Shown: positions 45,151 through 53,360 of the stretch, one piece after another | How positions within the stretch are numbered: position 1 is the stretch's first letter | Layout: the number at the start of each line of letters is the position of its first letter | Origin: Paenibacillus sp. NFR01 | Lineage (GTDB): Bacteria; Bacillota; Bacilli; Paenibacillales; Paenibacillaceae | Length of the DNA: 64,000 nt | Direction of reading: 5' to 3' | Assembly: GCF_900111565.1 (NCBI RefSeq) | Contig: NZ_FOIK01000001.1 | Span: forward strand, 2,414,882 to 2,478,881 | Translations under genes and position numbers: made by a program | Notes under the pieces: generated by a model | What the model saw: only the letters and a program-made list of their open reading frames with translations | The model's database searches: none | What the model was told of the DNA's origin: nothing

Positions 45151-47460
45151 TCACGTGCTGCGGTCGATCGCCGACTTCAGGCGGTATTCCTTCGGCGTTG
45201 TCCCGTAACGGCGTTTGAACAGGCGGTAAAAATAACTTTCGTTGCCGAACCCGACCTTTTCCATAATCTCCGTCACGGTTAAGTCTTTCTGCTCCAGGTA
45301 CTCTCTGGCGTAGGCCAGGCGCGAGGCGTTGATCTGGTCGACCACCGTAATTCCTTCCTGCGATTTGAACACCTGGCCCAGATACACCGAGCTCATCTTC
45401 AGCATGTCGGCGATCCGCTGCACATTGAGGTCCGGATCGGCATAATGCTTGTCGATAATTTCCTTTACCGTCTCGGCCAGCAGGCGGTTTTTGTCCTCGC
45501 GTCCGCTCCGCCGCTGCTCCGCGACCTCGCGCACAACCTCCAGCAGCACGGTTTCGATTTCGTCCAGCGTTTCTTTTTCGAGAATGCGCCGGTTGATGGC
45601 CTGCAGGTTGACGGATACGGGATTGACGTTATGATTGTTCATCTCCCCGAGCGTGTTGCTCAGAGTAACGGCCAAATGGAGCACGGCGGAGTACATATTT
45701 TCATAGCTGAAGCCGCCAAGCAATTCCCGCCAGCTACGGATTGCCTGCTCCGTCTTGGCCAGGTCTCCTCCCTTCACCCCCTCGATCAGCTGCCGTTCCA
45801 GCTCCTGCGGAATGCGCAGCGAATCGTTCCGTTCATTTTCCGCCAGAAGCTCGGGCTTAATCACCGCACCTTTCCCGTATATCATCCGGTAGTTGGCGTG
45901 GCGGACCGCTAGATTATAGTGCTGGGTAATGCAGCGGTAATCCGTAAAAATCTCGCTGAGCGTAACCGTAAACGTAATCCGGTAGTACCCCAGAATCGTC
46001 TGCTGCAGCTCCCGGAAGCTTTCTTCCAGCTTTGCGAGCGTTTCGGCTTCGCCGCCGGCGATAAAGACCAGATGGCCGCTTTTCATATCCGCGGCTTCGC
46101 AGGATCCTCCCTGGCGCAGCAGCTCCTGGCCGATGTTGGCGATGGCGAAATACAGCAGCGATTCCATGGCCGAGCCGGACCCCTTGGCGAGCTCCTGCAG
46201 GTCGTCAAGCTGCACCAGCGCCAGCTGGAGCGGAGACGGATAAGCAATATCAATGCCGTACTGTTCTTTAATCTGCAAAAAAGCCCCTTCATCCAGGCCG
46301 CCGCTGGACCCGATCAGGCTGCGGAGCTGATAGAGCTTGGCGATATTCGACTGCGACGCCCGCTCCAGCTCCAGCCCCTTAAGCTTGCTGAGCATCTCCG
46401 TGACATTGTCGGCAATCAGCGACAACTCATCCTTGCCCTGCGGCATGCCGCGCTCATCCTGCGGAACCAGCGTCAGCAGCTGGCCCACCGGCTTATACAG
46501 CCGCAGCGCGAAAAAGATGGACAGCAGGACCGCAAGCAGGGCGACCGACAGCGTGACCGCCACTTCCGTCCATTTCATCTGCCGGACGCTGCTGAGCACG
46601 ACATTATAGTCCTGCATGCTGATGATCTGCCAATTGTTCAGCGCTTTGCTCAAGTAAGTAACCTTGTATTTCCGGTCCCCGTACGTGTAGTTGAAAGAAT
46701 CCAGCGGCTTACCCGCGGAGGAGATCCGCGGAAGCAGATCGCGCTTGATGTCCAGCCCTTCGGGAAGCTTGCCGCTTGTTGAAATCAGCACTTCGCCGGC
46801 GCTGTCGGTTACGAACAGCACGTCATCCTTCCGTTCCGCCACCTGATTAAGCGCTTTCATATTGTCAAGCATCCATCCCGGCTTTACGGTCAGAATCAGC
46901 ACATTGTCATTGATGGAGCCGAGCGCGTCACCGTCATAGACGAAAAAGGCAAACACGTCGATACCCTCGGCTTTGCCGTCAATGTCCAGGGGAAGCAGCT
47001 GCAGCTTTGGCAGGTCGGTCCGCGAGGACATGTACGCCTCCAGGGCGCTGTAAAAGACGTTGTTGTCGATTTCATGATTCAGCGACGAGAAAAAGCGGTG
47101 CTGGGCGCCGTTATAAAAGACGGCAGCATCCAAATACGGGGAAGAGGCGACCGTATGGTTCAGACGCTCAATCTTCAAAATGCTCTGCCTGTAATCGCCG
47201 CCGGATTTCAGCGGAATCATTTCCTCATCGTTGTACAGGGATACCGCCAAATCCTTTACGATACCGTTCATATTCTCGATATTGTAGTTGATCTGGGTCA
47301 GCAGCTTGCGGTCGGCCTCATTCTGCAGGCTGAGCACCTTGCCGCGGGCGCTTGAATTCACGACCAGCGAGGCGACGGCCAGAGTAGCGACAACAAGCAT
47401 AAAGCTGAGCAAAATCCGCTGCAGATATTTGCGCGAGCGGATCGTCTGCAGTACATTCAT
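45151..47460 (-). CDS. Membrane-bound AraC-type sensor regulator
   Basis: 769 residues. Two membrane segments (about 16-34 and 302-321) flank an extracellular Cache-like sensor domain. A HAMP-like region (RLYKPVGQLLTLV) and a middle domain follow. The AraC DNA-binding domain is at the end, with NVQRIADMLKMSSVYLGQVFK and VTEIMEKVGFGNESYFYRLFK. Such one-component sensors read an extracellular glycan signal and bind DNA from the membrane. It lies directly upstream of the importer operon on the same strand and is its likely activator. Confidence 0.92.
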   Translation of the reverse strand: MNVLQTIRSRKYLQRILLSFMLVVATLAVASLVVNSSARGKVLSLQNEADRKLLTQINYNIENMNGIVKDLAVSLYNDEEMIPLKSGGDYRQSILKIERLNHTVASSPYLDAAVFYNGAQHRFFSSLNHEIDNNVFYSALEAYMSSRTDLPKLQLLPLDIDGKAEGIDVFAFFVYDGDALGSINDNVLILTVKPGWMLDNMKALNQVAERKDDVLFVTDSAGEVLISTSGKLPEGLDIKRDLLPRISSAGKPLDSFNYTYGDRKYKVTYLSKALNNWQIISMQDYNVVLSSVRQMKWTEVAVTLSVALLAVLLSIFFALRLYKPVGQLLTLVPQDERGMPQGKDELSLIADNVTEMLSKLKGLELERASQSNIAKLYQLRSLIGSSGGLDEGAFLQIKEQYGIDIAYPSPLQLALVQLDDLQELAKGSGSAMESLLYFAIANIGQELLRQGGSCEAADMKSGHLVFIAGGEAETLAKLEESFRELQQTILGYYRITFTVTLSEIFTDYRCITQHYNLAVRHANYRMIYGKGAVIKPELLAENERNDSLRIPQELERQLIEGVKGGDLAKTEQAIRSWRELLGGFSYENMYSAVLHLAVTLSNTLGEMNNHNVNPVSVNLQAINRRILEKETLDEIETVLLEVVREVAEQRRSGREDKNRLLAETVKEIIDKHYADPDLNVQRIADMLKMSSVYLGQVFKSQEGITVVDQINASRLAYAREYLEQKDLTVTEIMEKVGFGNESYFYRLFKRRYGTTPKEYRLKSAIDRST

Positions 47461-47491
47461 GGGTCCTCTCTCCCTGCTCTTAGGTGACCTA

Positions 47492-47521
47492 ACTATAATC
47501 CCGGCCTGTTTTCCTTGTCAA
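47492..47521 (-). promoter_or_regulatory. Promoter of the membrane AraC sensor gene
   Basis: Read leftward, TTGACA (47516-47521) and TATAGT (47492-47497) are 18 bases apart, 32 bases before the start codon. The -35 box overlaps the stop codon of the SGNH gene, so the sensor gene can be expressed independently of it. Confidence 0.75.
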
Positions 47522-48282
47522 TCCGCGTCATCGCCGGCCAGCTCCCCCGGTTCCGGCAAATCCAGCAGCATTTCAGGATCCGCGCCGAACAGCTCATTAA
47601 GGACAATCTGAGCCATGACCCGGTGGCCGGATAGATCCGGATGGATCCCGTCGCCGTAACGATAATCGGCATCCGCCGACCGTTCCCGCCGGATATGCTC
47701 GAGCAGGGGCGCATGCAGATCAATGACAGCGTCTGCCGGGCAGCCTCCGGACAACAGCCAGTTCCCATAACGCTGCAGTACCTGATCGTAATTTCTGTAA
47801 GGCGCCAGGTAGCTGAAATCGGCAGCGTTTGCCGCCTGCAGCGGGCCGTTAAAGGATGCGGAGTCAAACGGCGGAGGCGTCATCAATACAATTTTGGCCC
47901 CGGCCTCGCGAACCTGTTCGCTGAGCCGCCGCATTCCTTCCTGGTAGGCGGCGAAACGCATCTGCGAAAAAGGATGGTAGATCCCATCGTTCATGCCGTA
48001 GCATACGACGGCCACCTGCGGAGAGGCCGCGGCAAGCTCCTGCTCCAGCCGTTTAAGGACATTTGGCCGCGGAAACGGATGCTTCGCCTCGCTGAGGCCC
48101 GAAACCGTCTCACTGGGCACACCGCGCGCAAGCAGTTCTAAAGCCCATTCCGGGCGATGCTTCCGTAGCCATTCCTTCACCATTCCGATATACCGGCCGT
48201 CGGCCGTAATGCTGTCCCCCAGAAACAGTACCGTGGACTTCGCTGAATTATCCTTGAATTCTTTTTCAAATACGTTCAACAT
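47518..48282 (-). CDS. SGNH/GDSL hydrolase (likely carbohydrate esterase)
   Basis: 254 residues from the ATG at 48282 (GGAGGG, six bases spacing); the longer frame upstream lacks a site. Block I is FLGDSIT with nucleophile Ser24, the oxyanion asparagine is in YGMNDGIYHP, and block V GDGIHPDLSGH holds the Asp/His pair. No signal peptide, so it acts in the cytoplasm. In this setting deacetylation of imported oligosaccharides is likely. It is divergent from an AraC gene and shares its control region. Confidence 0.87.
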   Translation of the reverse strand: MLNVFEKEFKDNSAKSTVLFLGDSITADGRYIGMVKEWLRKHRPEWALELLARGVPSETVSGLSEAKHPFPRPNVLKRLEQELAAASPQVAVVCYGMNDGIYHPFSQMRFAAYQEGMRRLSEQVREAGAKIVLMTPPPFDSASFNGPLQAANAADFSYLAPYRNYDQVLQRYGNWLLSGGCPADAVIDLHAPLLEHIRRERSADADYRYGDGIHPDLSGHRVMAQIVLNELFGADPEMLLDLPEPGELAGDDAD

Positions 48283-48349
48283 CCTGATCCCTCCTGACCT
48301 CGCAAAGATTCCCTGCGCGGCCGAAGCCCGCGGAAACCCGTATCCTAAT

Positions 48350-48413
48350 GGTACCTCCACAGCGTCTTTTGCGCCTTGACGATCCCGACCTTCCTTAGCA
48401 TAATAATGCCATG
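48350..48413. promoter_or_regulatory. Shared activator box of SGNH and AraC genes
   Basis: 48373-48413 matches 37031-37071 at 33 of 41 positions, with GGTACC (48350-48355) at the same 17-base distance. Leftward, TACCAT is a plausible -10 for the SGNH gene. Rightward, TTGACG (48376-48381) and CATAAT (48399-48404) at 17 bases form a promoter for the AraC gene. The box is likely the binding site of that regulator. Confidence 0.65.
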
Positions 48414-49301
48414 ACAACCAAACTGTTTGCCCGGGATATCGGGCTCGAACCCGGCTTCACCTTCCGGATCCAGAAATGTCCGCTGACCCATGATTACTTT
48501 GTCCATAGCCATGATTTTTCCGAGCTTGTCGTCATCCTGTCGGGAAGCGCTGTGCACATCATTGAGGGGAGGGAATATCCGGTTCGCGCCGGCCAGGTTT
48601 TTCTGATTCACAGCAATGTCTCCCACGGCTATAAAAACGTGAACGGCATCGAATACGTGAACGTCATGTTCCAGCCCGAACAGCTGCTGCAGCAATCCGA
48701 GCTCCGGCTGCTGCCGGGCTTCCAGGCGCTTTTCTATATCGAGCCTTTCTACCGGAAAGAAATGTACTTCAAGGGCATGCTAACCCTGGAGCCCGGACAA
48801 CTCCGCGAGGCCACGCGTCTCCTTGATGTGATTCTCGAAGAACATGACCGGCGGCCGGAGGGATACCGGCTGATGATCCGCAGCTATTTTACCGCACTCG
48901 TAGGCATGCTTTCGCGGTATTACCAGACCAGCAGCGGGCTGGAGGACAACAAGGCGCTGCGGATCGGCGAGACGGTGACCTATATCGAGGAGCATTTCCT
49001 GCAGCCGATGACCCTGCAATCCATGGCAGATATGGCTTATATGTCGACCCGCCAGTTTCTGCGGGTGTTTACCCGCAACTATCAGACCACCCCGATGGAT
49101 TACGTCATCCGCAAGCGGCTGGACTATTCCTGCACGCTGCTGCGCAGCCCGGATCTCTCCATTTCCCAGGTGGCCATGGACAGCGGGTTCCACGACCAGA
49201 ACTATTACTCCCGCCAGTTCCGCAAAGTATTTGGCTGCTCTCCGAGCGCATACCGCGAGAAGATGCAAAATTCCGGCGACATCTCCCCGCTCAGTCCTTG
49301 A
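48411..49301 (+). CDS. AraC-family regulator with cupin sensor domain
   Basis: 296 residues. The cupin half has VHSHDFSELVVILSG and FLIHSNVSHGYKNV. The DNA-binding half has LQSMADMAYMSTRQFLRVFT and ISQVAMDSGFHDQNYYSRQF, with the usual FGCSPSAYRE end. No ribosome site precedes the ATG, and the predicted transcription start coincides with it, so the mRNA may be leaderless. It diverges from the SGNH gene and overlaps the next AraC gene tail-to-tail by 11 bases. It is the best candidate regulator for the shared 41-base box. Confidence 0.88.
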   Translation: MTTKLFARDIGLEPGFTFRIQKCPLTHDYFVHSHDFSELVVILSGSAVHIIEGREYPVRAGQVFLIHSNVSHGYKNVNGIEYVNVMFQPEQLLQQSELRLLPGFQALFYIEPFYRKEMYFKGMLTLEPGQLREATRLLDVILEEHDRRPEGYRLMIRSYFTALVGMLSRYYQTSSGLEDNKALRIGETVTYIEEHFLQPMTLQSMADMAYMSTRQFLRVFTRNYQTTPMDYVIRKRLDYSCTLLRSPDLSISQVAMDSGFHDQNYYSRQFRKVFGCSPSAYREKMQNSGDISPLSP

Positions 49302-50193
49302 GCTCTTCTGTACCGGCGGTTCCCCTCTGGCGCAACCGCCGCCGGTAAGCTCCGGGAGTTACGCCGAACCTGGCGCTGAAGAGGCGCGTCAAATAGTTGG
49401 GATCGTGAATCCCTACCCGTTCGGCAATTTCGGACATGCCCAGCACCGTACCGCCAAGCAGCTTTTTGGCTTCCTCCAGGCGGAGATGCAGCACGTACTG
49501 CAGCGGCGTCGTGCCGATATGCTGTTTCATGCATCTCGTAATATAATCCGCCTGAAAATGCAGCTCCTCCTCAAGTCCCGCCAGTTGAAAAGGTTGCCTC
49601 CAGTGGGCATCGAGATAAGCTGCCGCAGCCCGCGCCAACCGGACGGCCGGCTCCGGCTGCGGCAGCCGCGCGCATTCCGCCTGCAGCTGCGCCATCAGCC
49701 CAGCCAGCAGCACATGAAGCCGGAGTGCATTTTCCGTGTTCAGCCGGCTGTGAATTTCGTTCATTTCGCGCAAAATCGGCTCCAGCGCCTCTACATCGAC
49801 CGGGGCAAATTTCGGCATATAGAGACGCTGCTGCGAAGGCGGCACTTCATCCTCCATCGTTCCTTTAATCAGCAGCGCCGGCCAAGAAATCTCCTCCTGC
49901 CGGATATGCGCCGGCTTCCCGTAATGGATAAAATGGACCCAGTAAATCTCCGTATTCTCCGAGCAAGCCTTATGCCCGACATGCGGCAGCCCCGCCTCCA
50001 GTACCAGCAGGTTCCCCGGACCAATCTCGTATTCTGTTCCTTGTTCAGTCATGTAGAGCGTTCCCCGCTTGACCAGCAGCAGATCATAGACACCAAAGGT
50101 ACGGGCAAAATGCCGGTCTCCAGGCGACCAGATGGCATGACCTACCGTGACGAACTGCGGCAGCGGCGGGATGGCGAATTCCAGACACAACAC
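49291..50193 (-). CDS. AraC-family regulator
   Basis: 300 residues from a GTG at 50193 (GGGAGAGAG). The cupin domain includes GVYDLLLVKRGTLYMTEQG and VLEAGLPHVGHK. Two helix-turn-helices follow, LAGLEEELHFQADYITRCMK and MSEIAERVGIHDPNYLTRLFS. It is divergent from the GHL6-type hydrolase and probably controls it. Confidence 0.87.
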   Translation of the reverse strand: MLCLEFAIPPLPQFVTVGHAIWSPGDRHFARTFGVYDLLLVKRGTLYMTEQGTEYEIGPGNLLVLEAGLPHVGHKACSENTEIYWVHFIHYGKPAHIRQEEISWPALLIKGTMEDEVPPSQQRLYMPKFAPVDVEALEPILREMNEIHSRLNTENALRLHVLLAGLMAQLQAECARLPQPEPAVRLARAAAAYLDAHWRQPFQLAGLEEELHFQADYITRCMKQHIGTTPLQYVLHLRLEEAKKLLGGTVLGMSEIAERVGIHDPNYLTRLFSARFGVTPGAYRRRLRQRGTAGTEELKD

Positions 50194-50321
50194 CGTATCT
50201 CTCTCCCGTCAAAAGTCGATTTTGTGCTAGTTCAAGTCTATATTATCACTGGTCGCCCCGGCCGAAAAGAGGTACATTTGCTTGGAATCTGCTTTACAAC
50301 TAACGATAAGGGGCTGTTTGC

Positions 50322-52310
50322 ATGCGCTTTCGTCAGGTTCACCTTGACTTCCATACCTCTGAAGCCATTTCCGGCATCGGAGCGGAATTTTCCAGATCCC
50401 AGTTTCAATCCATGCTGCGCGCCGGGCATGTCGATTCGGTCACCGTATTCTCCAAATGCCATCACGGCTGGGCATACCATCCCAGTGAGGCCAATGAAAT
50501 CCACCCACATCTCTCCTTTGACCTCCTGGGTGAAATGATCGCTGCGGCCCATGAAATCGGCGTCCGGACGCCGGTGTATTTGTCGGCCGGTCTGGACGAG
50601 AAGCTGGCGCGCCGCCATCCCGAGTGGCTGATCCGCGACGCGGAGGACCGTACGCGCTGGGTCAAAGACTTCATGACGCCCGGTTACCACGAGTTCTGCT
50701 TCAATACGCCTTATCTGGATATTTTACTGGCGCAAATCCACGAGGTCGTCTCTCTCTATGATGCGGACGGCATCTTTCTCGATATCGTCGGCATCCGCAA
50801 ATGCCGCTGTCAATATTGCGTAGCGACGCTGCGGGCCGCCGGCCAGGATCCCCGCGATGACGCGGCTGTCCATGCTCTCGGCGAAAAGACTTTTCTGAAC
50901 TATACACGCCGTGTGCGGGAGACGATCGACGCCGTAAAGCCCGGCTTGCCGGTCTATCATAACAACGGTCACCAGGCACGGGGCCGCCGCGACCTTGCCC
51001 ATGTCAACACCCACCTTGAACTGGAGTCGCTTCCGACTGGCGGCTGGGGCTACGACCATTTCCCGTTGTCGGCACGTTACGCCCAGACACTGGGCATGGA
51101 CTTCCTTGGCATGACCGGCAAGTTCCATACCTCCTGGGGGGAATTCGGCGGGTACAAACACCCGAACGCCCTGCGTTATGAGGCCGGCCTCAGCCTTGCC
51201 CACGGCGCCAAATGCTCGATCGGCGACCAGCTTCACCCCTCCGGCCAGATGGATGAAGCCACGTATGCCCTGATCGGTGCGGCTTATGCCGAGGTGGAGG
51301 CGAAGGAGCCTTGGTGCGACGGCGTTCAATCTGTCGCGGACATTGCCGTTCTATCCCTGGAGGCAGCCCGCGAGGCCTGTCCGGACAACCAGGAGCTGAA
51401 GGGCCGTAAAAATCTCGCCGATGCCGGCGCGGTGCGCATACTGAGCGAAGGGCATTACTTGTTCGACATCATCGATACATTAAGCGATTTTTCCGCCTAT
51501 AAGGTGCTTATTCTCCCGGATGAGGTTCCGGTATGGCCTGAATTGGCCGCAGCTATCGAAGTCTTTACGGCAGGCGGCGGCAAACTGCTGGTCACCGGGC
51601 GCTCGGGATTAAATCTGGCCGGCGATGCTTTTGCGCTGAACATGGGCCTCTCTTGGATCGGAACAAACCCGTATCGTCCGTCCTATTTCCGGCCCTACTT
51701 CACGCCCGGCGCTCTGCAGCCCGCCTCTTACGTCATGTACAGCGAGGGCCAGCTTGTAGAGGCACAAGAAGGACAATCGCTGGGCCATGTGGAAAATCCT
51801 TATTTCAACCGCGATGTATTCACCTTCTGCTCGCATCAGCATACGCCTAGTGCCAGGGAGGATCATGGACCGGGAATGATCGAAACGGACAGCGGAATCT
51901 ATATCGCCTGGGACGTATTCAGCGATTATGCCGAAGCGGGGCCTCTCATTTCGAAAGAAATGGTGCTCCACGCCTTATCCAGGCTGCTTCCCCAGCCGGC
52001 CCTGCGCGCTGGCCTGCCAGCCCGGGGAATTACAACCCTGCAATACCAGCAGACGGAGAATCGGTATGTGAACCATTTGCTTTATGCCGCTCCAGCCTTA
52101 AAAGGCCGCATCGAAGTCATCGAAGATCTCGTGCCGCTGCGGGACATTCCCGTCAGCCTGCGCCTTCCCGCCGACGCCGCCTCTGTCCGCCGCGTCTATT
52201 TGGCCCCATCCCTGACGGAGCTGCCATTCACGGCGGGTCAGGAGGGCGAGATCGCTTATGTTGTTCCATATTTGGAGAATCACCAGATGGCCGTGATTGA
52301 GCTGGAATAG
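50322..52310 (+). CDS. GHL6-type glycosidase, possibly GH151 alpha-L-fucosidase
   Basis: 662 residues, cytoplasmic. The TIM barrel begins RQVHLDFHTSEAISGIGAEF, the signature of hypothetical glycosyl hydrolase 6 proteins. GIFLDIVG with Asp154 is the likely nucleophile strand, followed by a CRCQYC segment of unknown role. From about residue 340 a GATase-like beta-galactosidase trimerisation domain (FDIIDTLSDFSAYKVLILPD) and a C-terminal sandwich follow. GH151 alpha-L-fucosidases have this architecture, but fucosidase activity is inference. The gene stands alone, divergent from an AraC gene. TTGCTT at 50279 with TAACGA 17 bases on is a possible promoter. Confidence 0.75.
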   Translation: MRFRQVHLDFHTSEAISGIGAEFSRSQFQSMLRAGHVDSVTVFSKCHHGWAYHPSEANEIHPHLSFDLLGEMIAAAHEIGVRTPVYLSAGLDEKLARRHPEWLIRDAEDRTRWVKDFMTPGYHEFCFNTPYLDILLAQIHEVVSLYDADGIFLDIVGIRKCRCQYCVATLRAAGQDPRDDAAVHALGEKTFLNYTRRVRETIDAVKPGLPVYHNNGHQARGRRDLAHVNTHLELESLPTGGWGYDHFPLSARYAQTLGMDFLGMTGKFHTSWGEFGGYKHPNALRYEAGLSLAHGAKCSIGDQLHPSGQMDEATYALIGAAYAEVEAKEPWCDGVQSVADIAVLSLEAAREACPDNQELKGRKNLADAGAVRILSEGHYLFDIIDTLSDFSAYKVLILPDEVPVWPELAAAIEVFTAGGGKLLVTGRSGLNLAGDAFALNMGLSWIGTNPYRPSYFRPYFTPGALQPASYVMYSEGQLVEAQEGQSLGHVENPYFNRDVFTFCSHQHTPSAREDHGPGMIETDSGIYIAWDVFSDYAEAGPLISKEMVLHALSRLLPQPALRAGLPARGITTLQYQQTENRYVNHLLYAAPALKGRIEVIEDLVPLRDIPVSLRLPADAASVRRVYLAPSLTELPFTAGQEGEIAYVVPYLENHQMAVIELE

Positions 52311-52313
52311 GCA

Positions 52314-52361
52314 AAACAGGCTTACGATTGCTTAGGGGCAATTCGTAAGCCTGTTTTTTTT
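52314..52361. terminator. Bidirectional terminator between GHL6 and SGNH genes
   Basis: ACAGGCTTACGAATTGC-type arms (left arm with one base difference) form a long stem, with eight T on the rightward side and TTTT on the leftward side, between converging genes. Confidence 0.9.
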
Positions 52362-52367
52362 GGGGGA

Positions 52368-53360
52368 TTATCCCGCTCCGAGCGCCGCTTCCCGCATTCC
52401 GCGGAATCGCCTGCCCAGCAGTTCGTACCCTTCTGCTCCGGGATGCAGGCCGTCCGTCAGAAAAGCCGCATCGTCCGGGCCGAACCAGTCGAGGCCGTCC
52501 TGGTAGTAAATATGGCGGTCCCCCCGCTCCCGCAGCAGCGCCACAGTCTCGCGGATGGCTTCGCGCATCATCGGCAGAGTGAAGCCCAGCAGGTTCGGTT
52601 CTGTTTCGCGGACGGTGCCGTAGATCGGAGAAATGACAAGCAGCGGGGTATCCCGATGCTTGTCGCGGATCGTCTCGAGCAGGCCAATCAGCTGCGGCTT
52701 GAACATTCGCGGGCTTAAGGTGGCTGCGCCGTAGATGTTCACGCCCGCGCAAATCGAGATGAAATCGGCCGGCAAATCGCGGATCAGCCGCCCGATCATC
52801 GGCTCCATATGGCAGTTGCCGGAGAAGCCGAGATTGGTCAACTGAAAGCCGCAGGCCGCGGCGGCAATGACCGGCCAGGCGCGCGAGGGGCTGGAAGCCG
52901 CGACGCACTGGGTAATGGAGCTGCCGTAAGTGATCCAGCGGGGACGGTCGTCCTGCAGCGGAACCCCGGCAGCTTCATCGTCGATCATCAGGCCGGTGAC
53001 GGTCATTCCTATGCTTTGCGGCAGCCAGATCTCCAGCACCTTGATTCCGCCCGGAAGTCCGCTGAACAAGGCTTCCGTTGTTCCGGCGGGCAGGTTTGCC
53101 GTCTGAAACCATTCCTCCCCGGCCAAGCAATCCATGGCGGCGTCATCCGCAAGCGGCGCGAACGCGACCGCCACCGCCGTGGAATCCGTGCGCAGCTGCA
53201 GGCGGACGCCGGCGCAAATCTCCGCTTTGCCTTCGATTCCCTCAGGCGGATACAGTTCGTAATCCATGTATGGGATGCGCCACGGCTTGATTCCGCCCTC
53301 CCGGCGCTCCAGCGAAACGGCGCCGTGAAACCACTCCTCTGTCAAGGGAAGCTGCCTCAC
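52368..53360 (-). CDS. SGNH hydrolase with N-terminal beta-sandwich
   Basis: 330 residues from a GTG at 53360 that overlaps the oxidoreductase stop by four bases (GTGA). This fits better than the longer frame starting inside that gene. About 130 N-terminal residues form a sandwich. The SGNH fold follows with Ser148 in ITYGSSITQ, LGFSGNCHMEP, the CAGVNIYG block and DGLHPGAEGY. It is probably a cytoplasmic sugar esterase, coupled to the FAD oxidoreductase at the end of the locus D operon. Confidence 0.85.
   Translation of the reverse strand: MRQLPLTEEWFHGAVSLERREGGIKPWRIPYMDYELYPPEGIEGKAEICAGVRLQLRTDSTAVAVAFAPLADDAAMDCLAGEEWFQTANLPAGTTEALFSGLPGGIKVLEIWLPQSIGMTVTGLMIDDEAAGVPLQDDRPRWITYGSSITQCVAASSPSRAWPVIAAAACGFQLTNLGFSGNCHMEPMIGRLIRDLPADFISICAGVNIYGAATLSPRMFKPQLIGLLETIRDKHRDTPLLVISPIYGTVRETEPNLLGFTLPMMREAIRETVALLRERGDRHIYYQDGLDWFGPDDAAFLTDGLHPGAEGYELLGRRFRGMREAALGAG

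Noticed and set aside
50222..50321. Third copy of the 41-nt activator box upstream of the GHL6-type gene
   Set aside because: GGTCGCC and GGTAC words occur, but their spacing differs by 15 bases from the two true copies and the rest does not align.
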